DNA from: an uncultured Collinsella sp.
GTDB taxonomy: Bacteria; Actinomycetota; Coriobacteriia; Coriobacteriales; Coriobacteriaceae
NCBI GenBank assembly: GCA_900555555.1
Contig: USLK01000001.1
Location: forward strand, 89,368-153,367
Direction: 5' to 3'
DNA length: 64,000 bases
Shown in pieces: positions 35,595 through 43,542 of this stretch. The notes beneath the pieces are model-generated. The model had not been told where the DNA came from. It saw only the letters and a list, made by a program, of their open reading frames with translations, and made no database searches. The translations under genes and the position numbers were made by a program. Numbering within the stretch: position 1 is the first letter of the stretch; the number at the start of each line of letters is the position of its first letter.

Positions 35595-35714
35595 GTTTTG
35601 GGGAAGGTTTTTGCCCAAAAGGCGAATGGACGAAATTCTGGACAACGTTTCCGCAGGAAAGCAGAGCCCAGATTTTTGGACATCGGCCTTTCCGCGTCAA
35701 ACCTTTCCCAAAAC
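35595..35714. repeat. Imperfect inverted repeat, 16-bp arms 88 bp apart
   Basis: GTTTTGGGGAAGGTTT (35595-35610) pairs with AAACCTTTCCCAAAAC (35699-35714) with one mismatch. The inner part also has a partial direct repeat (TTCTGGACA...TTTCCGC and TTTTGGACA...TTTCCGC). It could be a small mobile-element relic. Confidence 0.6.
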
Positions 35715-35950
35715 AAACACTTATTGCGGAGCTCGCTACGGCACATCATGACCACTCGCATTGCGGGCGGTTTGCTCGTAGGGTGAAACCCTTCGAACCC
35801 AGCCGTTGCCCAAGACATGGGGCCAAGATGCGCCACAGGCCCCAGGATCACAGGCCAGGACCCAAAGTCAGGACACAAACCGGAACCCATACCCCAGGGC
35901 ATGGGTCCAGGACGATCACAGGCCCAAGGTCCCAGATCACGGCCATGGAA

Positions 35951-35992
35951 AGAAAATACCCCCTGAACTGCACGAGGCAATCCAGGGGGTAT
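35951..35992 (-). terminator. Rho-independent terminator after rplX
   Basis: A 10-bp stem ATACCCCCTG (35956-35965) / CAGGGGGTAT (35983-35992), with TTTTCTTT following on the minus strand, 24 bp after the rplX stop. It ends the S10-operon half before the accessory segment. Confidence 0.92.
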
Positions 35993-36015
35993 GAAGGCGC
36001 TCTAGATGCTAGATC

Positions 36016-36339
36016 TTAGAACTTGTGGCCGCACTTCTTGCAGATGCGAAGCTTGGTCTTCTTGCCGTCGAGCTCGCCGGCCTCATGGCCAACGCGGGTG
36101 CGCTTGCCGCAAGCCGGGCAAACGAGGTTGACGTTGGAGGCATCGATTGCGGCCTCCTGAGACACGATGCCGCCCTGCTGATTCTGCGGGTTCGGCTTAA
36201 CGGCCTTCTTGACGATGGCAACGCCCTCGACAACGACCTTGCCCTCCTTGGGCATGGCGCGCAGGACAACGCCCTGCTTGCCGCGATCCTTGCCGGAGAG
36301 GACCTCGACCTTGTCGCCCTTCTTGATGGACATAGACAT
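36016..36339 (-). CDS. rplX: 50S ribosomal protein L24 with zinc-ribbon cysteines
   Basis: A 107-residue assembly-initiator protein of the 50S. A KOW motif (KKGDKVEVLSGKDRGKQG) is near the N terminus, and two CxxC pairs (CPAC, CKKC) form a zinc ribbon at the C terminus. ATG at 36337-36339 has GGGAG 8 nt upstream. It is the last gene of this transcription unit and is followed by a terminator, not by rplE. Confidence 0.97.
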   Translation of the reverse strand: MSMSIKKGDKVEVLSGKDRGKQGVVLRAMPKEGKVVVEGVAIVKKAVKPNPQNQQGGIVSQEAAIDASNVNLVCPACGKRTRVGHEAGELDGKKTKLRICKKCGHKF

Positions 36340-36354
36340 AGTGGTCTCTCCCAA

Positions 36355-36723
36355 CTACAGGGTCTCGGGTGCGAGCGAGACGATCTTCATGTACTTGCGG
36401 TCACGAAGCTCGCGAGCGACGGGCCCGAAGATACGGGTGCCGACGGGCGAACCGTCGTTGTTGATGACAACGCAGGCGTTGTCATCGAAGCGGATGTAGG
36501 AACCGTCCTTGCGACGGACCTCCTTCACGGTGCGTACGACAACGCAACGAACAACGTCCTTCTTCTTGACGTTGGCGCCAGGAGTTGCCTCCTGGACAGC
36601 GGCCATGATGACGTCGCCGATGCCGGCGTAACGGCGCTTGGAGCCGCCGAGCACCTTGATGCAGCGAACCTTGCGCGCACCGGAGTTGTCGGCAACCGTG
36701 AGCATGGTTTGCATTTGAATCAT
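36355..36723 (-). CDS. rplN: 50S ribosomal protein L14
   Basis: A 122-residue, strongly conserved 50S protein that forms an intersubunit bridge (MIQMQTMLTVADNSGARKV). The ATG at 36721-36723 gives the standard N terminus, with AAAGG 8 nt upstream. It lies between rpsQ and rplX. Confidence 0.98.
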   Translation of the reverse strand: MIQMQTMLTVADNSGARKVRCIKVLGGSKRRYAGIGDVIMAAVQEATPGANVKKKDVVRCVVVRTVKEVRRKDGSYIRFDDNACVVINNDGSPVGTRIFGPVARELRDRKYMKIVSLAPETL

Positions 36724-36829
36724 GGTTGGAACCTTTCCGAACCTCAACCGGGAAGAGGTGCGCCGTCCTTAATGGACGCCGGGCGACCTGACAGGCGCAC
36801 ATTCCCGGAACATTTACACGTCGAAGAGC

Positions 36830-37096
36830 TTACTTGGCGCGCTCAACGATCTGGACGAGACGCCAACGCTTCGTAGCGGACAGCGGGCGGGTCTCCATGA
36901 TGCGAACGGTATCGCCGACGCCAGCCTCGTTGTTCTCGTCATGAGCGTGGAACTTCTTAGTGCTGGTCATCATCTTGCCGTACTTGGGGTGACGCTTGCG
37001 CTCCGTGGTGGTTACAACAATGCTCTTGTTGCCCATGATGGAGGTAACGACGCCCTGGCGGACCTTGCGCGCGTTGCGCTCAGTTGCTTCAGCCAT
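36830..37096 (-). CDS. rpsQ: 30S ribosomal protein S17
   Basis: An 88-residue OB-fold protein binding 16S rRNA early in assembly (GVVTSIMGNKSIVV). A gap of 106 bp separates it from rplN; inverted GC-rich stretches lie there but no gene. Confidence 0.98.
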   Translation of the reverse strand: MAEATERNARKVRQGVVTSIMGNKSIVVTTTERKRHPKYGKMMTSTKKFHAHDENNEAGVGDTVRIMETRPLSATKRWRLVQIVERAK

Positions 37097-37112
37097 TATC
37101 TACTCCTGCACT

Positions 37113-37328
37113 CTACTCGGTGGCAGCGGACTTCTCCGCTGCGATCTGACGGGCACGCTGCTCCGTGAGGATACGAGCGATATCCTTCTTCACGGTCTTA
37201 ACGCGAGCGGTGTTGTCCAGCTGGCTGGTAGCCATCTGGAAACGAAGGTTAAAGAGCTCGGCGCGGCACTCCTTCAGCTTCTCAGCCAAGGCCTCGTCGG
37301 AAAGCTCACGAATCTCTGCGGGCTTCAT
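37113..37328 (-). CDS. rpmC: 50S ribosomal protein L29
   Basis: A 71-residue coiled hairpin protein near the tunnel exit (MKPAEIRELSDEALAEKL). Its ATG overlaps the rplP stop by one base (TAATG), so translation is coupled. Confidence 0.97.
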   Translation of the reverse strand: MKPAEIRELSDEALAEKLKECRAELFNLRFQMATSQLDNTARVKTVKKDIARILTEQRARQIAAEKSAATE

Positions 37329-37756
37329 TACTTATCCTCCCCGTCCTGGGTAGCGCGGGTCACGATCTTGGTCTTGATGGGCAGCTTATGCTGAGCAAGA
37401 CGCAGGGCCTCACGAGCGATCTCCTCGGACACGCCGGAGATCTCGAACATGATACGGCCCGGCTTGACGACGGCTACCCACTCCTCCGGGTTACCCTTAC
37501 CGGAACCCATGCGGGTCTCAGCCGGCTTCTTGGTGATGGGCTTGTCCGGGAAGATGGTGATGTAGACGCGGCCGCCACGCTTCATGTAACGGGTCATGGC
37601 GATACGAGCGGCCTCGATCTGACGGTTGGTGATCCAGTGACGATCAAGAGCCTGCAGACCGAACTCGCCGAAATGGAGCTCGGTGTTGCCCTTAGCCTGG
37701 CCCTTCATGGAGCCACGCTGCACCTTACGGTGAAGAATACGCTTAGGAGCAAGCAC
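37328..37756 (-). CDS. rplP: 50S ribosomal protein L16
   Basis: A 142-residue protein at the A site needed for late 50S assembly (KRILHRKVQRGSMKG). The start is GTG at 37754-37756, with GGAGGGG 8 nt upstream, overlapping the rpsC stop by one base. It carries RMGSGKGNPEEWVAVV, the loop near the tRNA elbow. Confidence 0.98.
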   Translation of the reverse strand: MLAPKRILHRKVQRGSMKGQAKGNTELHFGEFGLQALDRHWITNRQIEAARIAMTRYMKRGGRVYITIFPDKPITKKPAETRMGSGKGNPEEWVAVVKPGRIMFEISGVSEEIAREALRLAQHKLPIKTKIVTRATQDGEDK

Positions 37757-38466
37757 TACTGACCCCTCCTCTCGTTGTTACGACGACGCGGACGGGAGGT
37801 ACCCTCGAGAGCCATGTTGGGAACAGGCTGGCCCGGGAGCTTCTCGCCCTGGTAGATCCAGACCTTGACGCCGCAGGACCCCATGGTGGTGCGGGCGGTG
37901 GCGGTGCCGTAGTCGATCTTGGCGCGCAGGGTGTGCAGCGGCACGCGACCCTCGCGGTACCACTCGCGACGACCCATCTCAGCGCCGCCCAGACGACCGG
38001 AGCACTGGATACGGATACCCTTGGCGCCGGACTTGCGGGCGGACTGAACGGCCTTGCGCATGGCGCGGCGGAAGGCCACACGGCCCTCGAGCTGCTCAGC
38101 GATGGACTGGGCGACGAGAGCGGCGTCGAGCTCGGGGCGCTTGACCTCGATGACGTCGACGGACAGGTTGCCCTTGGAAACGCCGGCAACCTTCTCGAGC
38201 TCGGAACGGAGACCGTCGATCTCGGAGCCCTTCTTGCCGATCACGATACCGGGACGAGCGGTAAGGATGATGACCTTCACCTTGTCGCCGGCACGCTCGA
38301 TCTCCACGCGGGAGACGGCAGCGCGAGCAAGACGCTTCTCGAGGAACTTACGGATCTCGATATCGTTACCGAGGGTCTTGGCGTAGTCCTTCTCTGCGAA
38401 CCAGCGGGAGCGCCAGTTCTCGGTGATGCCAAGACGGAAACCAGTGGGATAAACTTTCTGACCCAT
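37756..38466 (-). CDS. rpsC: 30S ribosomal protein S3
   Basis: A 236-residue mRNA-entry protein with a KH domain (PGIVIGKKGSEIDGLR). The start MGQKVYPTGFRLG at 38464-38466 matches the family; the longer frame upstream is rejected. The C terminus is basic and disordered. Confidence 0.98.
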   Translation of the reverse strand: MGQKVYPTGFRLGITENWRSRWFAEKDYAKTLGNDIEIRKFLEKRLARAAVSRVEIERAGDKVKVIILTARPGIVIGKKGSEIDGLRSELEKVAGVSKGNLSVDVIEVKRPELDAALVAQSIAEQLEGRVAFRRAMRKAVQSARKSGAKGIRIQCSGRLGGAEMGRREWYREGRVPLHTLRAKIDYGTATARTTMGSCGVKVWIYQGEKLPGQPVPNMALEGTSRPRRRNNERRGQ

Positions 38467-38473
38467 GCTTCGC

Positions 38474-38839
38474 TTACGCCTCCTTTCGCGGAGCGACGAC
38501 AACGGTGATGTGGCTGGTGCGCTTCAGGATACGGGAAGCGGAGCCCTTGGCGCGAGGACGAATACGCTTGAGCGTCGGGCCCTCGTCCACGTATGCGGCG
38601 GTGATGAACAGGTCATCGGCGCGCATACCGTTGTTGTTCTCGGCGTTGGCGACAGCGGAGCGGAGAACCTTCTCCACGTCCACAGCGACGGAGCGGGTGC
38701 AGAAATGCAGGATATCGAACGCCTGGGCCACGTTCTTACCACGGATCAGGTCGATCACGAGGCGAGCCTTGCCGGGGGATACGCGCACATACTTAGCGGT
38801 GGCGCGGACCTCACGGGTGTCGGTAGACTTAGTTGCCAT
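38474..38839 (-). CDS. rplV: 50S ribosomal protein L22
   Basis: A 121-residue protein lining the exit tunnel. ATAKYVRVSPGKARLVIDLI and the beta-hairpin block RIRPRAKGSASRILKR, which reaches into the tunnel near the macrolide site, are intact. Confidence 0.98.
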   Translation of the reverse strand: MATKSTDTREVRATAKYVRVSPGKARLVIDLIRGKNVAQAFDILHFCTRSVAVDVEKVLRSAVANAENNNGMRADDLFITAAYVDEGPTLKRIRPRAKGSASRILKRTSHITVVVAPRKEA

Positions 38840-38851
38840 TTACGAAACCCC

Positions 38852-39112
38852 CTATTTGGCCTTGTGGCCACGGAACGTACGAGTGGGCGAGAACTCGCCC
38901 AGCTTGTGACCGACCATGGACTCGGTGACATAAACCGGAACATGCTTGCGGCCGTCGTGGACGGCGATGGTATGACCGACCATCTCGGGGAAGATGGTGG
39001 AGGCGCGAGACCAGGTCTTCACGACGTCCTTCTTGCCGGCCTCGTTCATCGCGGTGATACGCGCAAGAAGGCGAGTCTCCACGAACGGGCCCTTTTTGAG
39101 ACTTCTGCTCAT
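38852..39112 (-). CDS. rpsS: 30S ribosomal protein S19
   Basis: An 86-residue 30S head protein (MSRSLKKGPFVETRLL), with the family block VGHKLGEFSPTRTFRGH at the C terminus. It sits 12 bp ahead of rplV. Confidence 0.98.
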   Translation of the reverse strand: MSRSLKKGPFVETRLLARITAMNEAGKKDVVKTWSRASTIFPEMVGHTIAVHDGRKHVPVYVTESMVGHKLGEFSPTRTFRGHKAK

Positions 39113-39138
39113 AAGTGCTAACTCCTAACGGGTATCGA

Positions 39139-39969
39139 CTACTTCTTGCGACGACGGATGATGAGCTTGTTGGAAACCTTCTTCTTGTTACGCGTGCGGT
39201 AACCCTTGGAAGGAGTGCCCCACGGAGAGACGGACGGGCGACCAGAAGTGTGGTTCTTGCCCTCACCGCCGCCGTGCGGGTGGTCAACAGGGTTCATGAC
39301 CGTACCACGGACCGTAGGACGAACGCCCATCTTGCGATGGCGGCCGGCCTTGCCGATGACGATGTTGGAGTGCTCAGCGTTGCCGACCTCACCGATGGTG
39401 GCGCGGCAGGTAACGAGGATGCGGCGCATCTCGGAGGAAGGCATGCGGACAATCGCGTACTTGCCCTCCTTGCCCATGAGCTGGCAAGCGGTACCAGCGG
39501 AACGGGCGATAGCAGCGCCCTTGCCGGGCTGGAACTCGATCGCATGGATCAGAGTACCGACCGGGATCTCGGACAGCGGCATAGCGTTGCCGGGCTTGAT
39601 GTCGGCGCCGGCGCCGGAAACGATCTTGTCGCCAACCTTGAGGCCCTTGGGAGCCAGAATATAGCGCTTCTCGCCGTCAACGTAGTGAAGCAGGGCGATG
39701 CGAGCGGAACGGTTGGGGTCGTACTCGATCGTAGCAACCTTGGCGGGCACGCCGTCCTTGTTGCGCTTGAAGTCGATAACACGGTACTGACGCTTCACGC
39801 GGCCACCCTGGTGGCGCATGGTGATGCGACCGTCATTGTTGCGGCCAGCCTTGACGGGCAGCGGCTCGAGAAGAGACTTCTCGGGCTTGGTGCAGGTGAT
39901 CTCGGAGAAGTCCGAAATCGTCTGCCAACGCCTACCTGCGCTGGTCGGCTTAAGGTGCTTTACAGCCAT
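39139..39969 (-). CDS. rplB: 50S ribosomal protein L2
   Basis: A 276-residue 23S rRNA-binding protein needed for subunit joining and peptidyl transfer. GTVMNPVDHPHGGGEG holds the conserved His of the family. The gap before it (39970-40136) holds a strong hairpin and a TATAAT box. Confidence 0.98.
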   Translation of the reverse strand: MAVKHLKPTSAGRRWQTISDFSEITCTKPEKSLLEPLPVKAGRNNDGRITMRHQGGRVKRQYRVIDFKRNKDGVPAKVATIEYDPNRSARIALLHYVDGEKRYILAPKGLKVGDKIVSGAGADIKPGNAMPLSEIPVGTLIHAIEFQPGKGAAIARSAGTACQLMGKEGKYAIVRMPSSEMRRILVTCRATIGEVGNAEHSNIVIGKAGRHRKMGVRPTVRGTVMNPVDHPHGGGEGKNHTSGRPSVSPWGTPSKGYRTRNKKKVSNKLIIRRRKK

Positions 39970-40061
39970 TACCTTATCCCTTCGAATCTATCCGTTGGCC
40001 ACGATAAGCGGGGGATCGCGTCTATCGTGACACCGGATTACCACGGCACCGGGCGTGTCCT

Positions 40062-40114
40062 ATTATACGCCCGATGCACCTTACGTTCGCCTCCCTCGAT
40101 TCAGGGAGGCGAAC
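40062..40114 (-). promoter_or_regulatory. Hairpin plus TATAAT box between rplW and rplB
   Basis: A perfect 12-bp inverted repeat GTTCGCCTCCCT (40085-40096) / AGGGAGGCGAAC (40103-40114) with a 6-nt loop is followed on the minus strand by TATAAT (40062-40067), itself in a small GGGCGT/ACGCCC stem. No T run follows the hairpin, so it is not a classic terminator. It could be an internal promoter, an RNA-processing site or a protein-binding leader of rplB. Confidence 0.5.
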
Positions 40115-40136
40115 GGAGTACAGCGGCTCAGACCAC

Positions 40137-40424
40137 TTAGGCCTGAACGCCGAAGATCTCGATGCTCTCGCCCTCGGCGACCGTCACGACGGCCTTCTTC
40201 CAAGAACGGGTCTTGCCGGCGACATAGCGCACGCGCTTGGTCTTGGGCTTGACGTTCAGCGTGTTGACGCGAACGACGTGCACGCCGAAGAGCTCCTGGA
40301 CAGCGTCCTTGATCTGGTACTTGTTAGCGTCCTTGGAGACCTCGAACGTGTACTTGTTCTCCTCCATCGCGGCGTAGGAACGCTCGGAAACGATGGGGCG
40401 AATGATGATCTCGTGTGCGGTCAT
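40137..40424 (-). CDS. rplW: 50S ribosomal protein L23
   Basis: A 95-residue exit-tunnel protein where trigger factor and SRP dock (HEIIIRPIVSERSYAAME). Its start overlaps the rplD stop by one base (TAATG). A 167-bp gap follows before rplB. Confidence 0.98.
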   Translation of the reverse strand: MTAHEIIIRPIVSERSYAAMEENKYTFEVSKDANKYQIKDAVQELFGVHVVRVNTLNVKPKTKRVRYVAGKTRSWKKAVVTVAEGESIEIFGVQA

Positions 40425-41050
40425 TATGCAAGCACCTCACCAAAGTGGTTAGCGACGTCAGCGGGCATCACGAGCGCGCCATTGTTGATGAGGTCATAGG
40501 TGTTGGCCTCAGACGGCGTGATGATGAACGTCTTGGGGATGTTGCGGAAGGAGAGGTAAGCGTTGATGTCATCCTCGCGGACGATGATGGTCAGACGCTT
40601 GCCCTCGAGACCCAGGGCCTTGAGCATGGCAACGGCGGCCTTGGTGGACGGCTTCTCGAAACCGTAGTCGTCCACGAGCACGAGCTCGTTGTCAGCCAGC
40701 TTCGCGGAGAGCGCGGAGCGCATAGCGAGCTTGACCTCTTTGTTGTTCATACGCTTGTAGTAGGTACGCGGCTTGGGACCGAAGACGACACCGCCGTGAC
40801 GCCACTGAGCAGCGCGGATAGAACCCTGACGGGCACGACCGGTGCCCTTCTGGCGCCAAGGCTTCTTGCCGCCACCAGAGACCTCAGAGCGACCCTTGGT
40901 GGACTGGGTGCCCTGACGCCAGCAAGCCTGCTGGCACTTGACGATGTGATGCATCACGTGGATGTTCGGCTCGATGCCGTACACAGAATCGGCGAGCTCG
41001 GCCTCGGCGACCTTCTTGCCCTCTGCGTTCTTCACTTCAAACTTAGACAT
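40424..41050 (-). CDS. rplD: 50S ribosomal protein L4
   Basis: A 208-residue assembly-initiator protein; in some bacteria it also represses its own operon. The tunnel loop GGGKKPWRQKGTGRARQGS is intact. The ATG at 41048-41050 has AAAGGAG upstream; a longer upstream frame overlaps rplC and is rejected. Confidence 0.98.
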   Translation of the reverse strand: MSKFEVKNAEGKKVAEAELADSVYGIEPNIHVMHHIVKCQQACWRQGTQSTKGRSEVSGGGKKPWRQKGTGRARQGSIRAAQWRHGGVVFGPKPRTYYKRMNNKEVKLAMRSALSAKLADNELVLVDDYGFEKPSTKAAVAMLKALGLEGKRLTIIVREDDINAYLSFRNIPKTFIITPSEANTYDLINNGALVMPADVANHFGEVLA

Positions 41051-41064
41051 GTGACTGTTCTCCT

Positions 41065-41685
41065 TTAGGCCATGCGGATGGCGACCAGAGCGTTCTTGCC
41101 ACCAGGGACAGCGCCCTTGATGAGCATGAGGTTCTGCTCGGCATCGATGCGGACAACGGAGAGGTTCTTGATGGTCACGCGGGTGTTGCCCATGTGGCCA
41201 GCCATCTTCACGCCCTTGAGAACGCGGGCGGGATAAGCGCACTGACCGATGGAACCGGGGTGACGCTGGATGTGAGAACCGTGAGACATCGGACCGCGAT
41301 GCTGGTTCCAGCGCTTGATGCGCCCCTGGAAGCCCTTACCCTTGGAGGTGCCGATGACGTCGACCTTGGCGACATCCTGGAAATCGGAGACGGTGACGAC
41401 ATCGCCAACCTTGTGCTCCTCGCCGTTTTCAACGCGAACCTCGCGCAGGAAACGGACGGGCTCGACGCCGGCCTTGGCGAAGTGACCAGCCATGGGCTTG
41501 TTCACGTGCTTGGCCTTGATCTCACCAAAACCGATCTGGACAGCGTTGTAGCCGTCGGTTGCCTCAGTTTTAACCTGCGAGACAGTGCAGGGGCCAGCCT
41601 GGATGACCGTTACGGGAACGACGTTGTCGTTCTCATCCCATACCTGGGTCATACCGATCTTGCGGCCGAGAATCATGTTGATCAT
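41065..41685 (-). CDS. rplC: 50S ribosomal protein L3
   Basis: A 206-residue protein reaching to the peptidyl transferase centre. ILGRKIGMTQVW at the N terminus and GTSKGKGFQGRIKRWNQHRG in the loop are typical. Two ATGs 9 bp apart (41683-41685 and 41674-41676) are possible; neither has a strong Shine-Dalgarno. It begins the second ribosomal transcription unit after the cation-efflux gene, behind a leader of about 180 nt. Confidence 0.97.
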   Translation of the reverse strand: MINMILGRKIGMTQVWDENDNVVPVTVIQAGPCTVSQVKTEATDGYNAVQIGFGEIKAKHVNKPMAGHFAKAGVEPVRFLREVRVENGEEHKVGDVVTVSDFQDVAKVDVIGTSKGKGFQGRIKRWNQHRGPMSHGSHIQRHPGSIGQCAYPARVLKGVKMAGHMGNTRVTIKNLSVVRIDAEQNLMLIKGAVPGGKNALVAIRMA

Positions 41686-41873
41686 CAATGATCCCAACTC
41701 TCGGTGGTCTTGGGACATTGCGCCCGCCCCTTGCGGGCACCCCTAGAGGACCACATACGTAAGCGTTGCACCGACTACTTGCATTGCATCGCCTGACCTG
41801 ATTGCGGCAACCCACTCGCGCTCCCAGATGCTTGCGGCACAATCCTCCTAATCGGCACAGCTTGATTAGTATA
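41686..41873 (-). promoter_or_regulatory. Promoter -10 and structured leader of the rplC operon
   Basis: TATACT at 41868-41873 on the minus strand, without a clear -35, would give a leader of about 180 nt before rplC. The leader contains a GCCCGC/GCGGGC hairpin (41722-41727 with 41733-41738) and several GC-rich stems. S10-operon leaders are sites of L4 feedback in other bacteria; here such control would act on a unit that lacks rpsJ. Confidence 0.5.
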
Positions 41874-41934
41874 CACGCCTACGGGCGTCTCCATATTGTC
41901 TTCGTAATGTTTTCGCAGGTGGGGCGCAACTTGT

Positions 41935-43086
41935 CTACTGCTCTGCACTGACATAGTCCTCATCTACGGTAATTTTGCAAATCGCCAGCGGGTATTGCTC
42001 GACAACGAGCGCACTCAACTGCTTTTTGATCTCATCGGGCGACAGCGAGCAGCCCTCAGGACGAACGCAATCGAAAATCACGTTCGTATGCGTGGGGCCG
42101 GGTACGGTCCGCAAATCATGGATCGACATCCGGCTGTCGATCCGCTTGGCATCCTCATTGATGCGGTTACGCATATCACTCACGGTGGGATCGCCGGTAA
42201 CGATGGGATCGTAATGCAGCGTGACGATCATGCCGTCCTCGTCCTTGAAAGCCTGCTCGATATTATCGAGCGTATCATGGCTCTCCAAGGGGTCCGTTTC
42301 GGCCGCCATCTCCACGTGGGCACTCGCAAACTGACGACCCGGACCATAATCATGAACCATAAGGTCATGCGTGCCGAGCACCCCAGGGTAGTTCATAATC
42401 TTGGTGCGAATATGCTGCACCAGCTTTGGATCGGGAGCCTTGCCGAGCAGCGGATCGACAGTATCCTTTATAAGCTCGATACCGCTCCATGCGATATAGG
42501 CTCCGACGCCCAGACCGGCCCAAGCATCCAGATTGATTCCGGCCAGCTGTGCGATAACGGCCGAGATCAAAACGGCGGCGGTGGAGAGGACATCGTTTTT
42601 GGAATCCTGAGCGGTTGCGCGAAGGGTCTCCGAGTCGATGCGGTCACCGAGGGCCTGGTTGAAATGCGCCATCCACAGCTTGACAGCGATTGACAGGAGC
42701 AAAACCGCAACGAGGGCGATGGAGAAATCAACGGGTGTGGGATGGAAAATCTTATCGACCGAGGTCTTAACGAGCTCTACGCCGATCAGGAGAACCAGTG
42801 CTGCGACCACGAGTCCGGAGAGGTACTCGTAGCGCCCATGCCCATAGGGATGCTCAAGATCGGCGGGCTTGGAAGCGAGTTTGAAGCCCAAGACGCTCAC
42901 AATATTGGAGGAAGCGTCGGAGAGATTGTTGAATGCATCGGCAACGATGGAAACAGAGCCAGAGATCAAACCTATGAGGCCCTTTGCAACACAAAGCAGA
43001 ATATTGAGGACAATGCAGACCATACCCGCCAACGCACCCGTTCGAGAACGGTCGCGCTTCGCCAGCTTGTATATCCACTCTACCAA
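41935..43086 (-). CDS. Cation diffusion facilitator, probable Mn(II) exporter
   Basis: A 383-residue CDF transporter with six predicted spans and a C-terminal cytoplasmic domain (about 210-380). The metal-site motifs are N53-x3-D57 in TM2 (NNLSD) and D161-x3-D165 in TM5 (DSKND). The Asp in TM5 replaces the His of zinc exporters, a pattern of the manganese branch (MntE, MneP), so Mn(II) export is likely. The start is TTG at 43084-43086 behind GGGGGAG. It is inserted between the rpsJ terminator and the rplC promoter, where other bacteria have nothing. Confidence 0.88.
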   Translation of the reverse strand: MVEWIYKLAKRDRSRTGALAGMVCIVLNILLCVAKGLIGLISGSVSIVADAFNNLSDASSNIVSVLGFKLASKPADLEHPYGHGRYEYLSGLVVAALVLLIGVELVKTSVDKIFHPTPVDFSIALVAVLLLSIAVKLWMAHFNQALGDRIDSETLRATAQDSKNDVLSTAAVLISAVIAQLAGINLDAWAGLGVGAYIAWSGIELIKDTVDPLLGKAPDPKLVQHIRTKIMNYPGVLGTHDLMVHDYGPGRQFASAHVEMAAETDPLESHDTLDNIEQAFKDEDGMIVTLHYDPIVTGDPTVSDMRNRINEDAKRIDSRMSIHDLRTVPGPTHTNVIFDCVRPEGCSLSPDEIKKQLSALVVEQYPLAICKITVDEDYVSAEQ

Positions 43087-43112
43087 TTTATACTCCCCCG
43101 CTAACGAATAGA

Positions 43113-43148
43113 CGAAAAGGCCGCTGCCCGAATGGACAGCGGCCTTGA
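43113..43148 (-). terminator. Rho-independent terminator after rpsJ
   Basis: A 10-bp stem AAGGCCGCTG (43117-43126) / CAGCGGCCTT (43137-43146) with TTTTCGT after it on the minus strand. It separates rpsJ from the rest of the S10 operon. Confidence 0.9.
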
Positions 43149-43169
43149 AGACAACGTGTCGAGAAAAGC

Positions 43170-43478
43170 CTAGAGCTTGATCTCGATGTCGACGCCTGCG
43201 GGAAGGTCGAGACGCATGAGGGAATCGACGGTGCCGGAGGTGGGGTCGAGGATGTCGATGAGGCGCTTGTGGGTGCGCATCTCGAACTGCTCACGGGAGT
43301 CCTTGTTCACGTGCGGGGAACGCAGAACGGTGTACAGGTTGCGCTCGGTGGGCAGCGGAATGGGGCCGGAAACGCGGGCACCGGTCTTCTGAGCGGTCTC
43401 GACGATGAGCTTCGCGGACTGGTCCACGACCTCGTGATCATAGCCCTTGAGGCGGATCCTGATCTTCTGGTTAGACAA
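43170..43478 (-). CDS. rpsJ: 30S ribosomal protein S10
   Basis: A 102-residue 30S head protein and, as NusE, an antitermination partner of NusB. The family core IRIRLKGYDHEVVD is intact. The start is TTG at 43476-43478 (MSNQKIRIRL), 5-6 nt after GGAGG; a second TTG 12 bp upstream lies before that site. It ends the rpsL-rpsG-fusA-rpsJ unit. The tuf gene that often separates fusA and rpsJ is absent. Confidence 0.97.
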   Translation of the reverse strand: MSNQKIRIRLKGYDHEVVDQSAKLIVETAQKTGARVSGPIPLPTERNLYTVLRSPHVNKDSREQFEMRTHKRLIDILDPTSGTVDSLMRLDLPAGVDIEIKL

Positions 43479-43542
43479 CGTAACCTCCAAATGAAGTGCG
43501 GGGCGCGCAGCACCCCGCGCGAACTATCTACAGACGAGCAAC

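Larger units (their letters stand above)
35460..36015. other. 556-bp repeat-rich intergenic region, right border of the accessory segment
   Basis: No gene is seen. It holds a long imperfect inverted repeat (35595-35714), a GGCC/CAGGA-rich stretch with the partial repeat GATCACAGGCC twice (35847 and 35914 regions), and the rplX terminator. The base patterns look non-coding in all six frames. Confidence 0.7.

Noticed and set aside
43479..43542. A tuf gene between fusA and rpsJ
   Set aside because: Only 64 bp lie there; EF-Tu is not encoded in the window.
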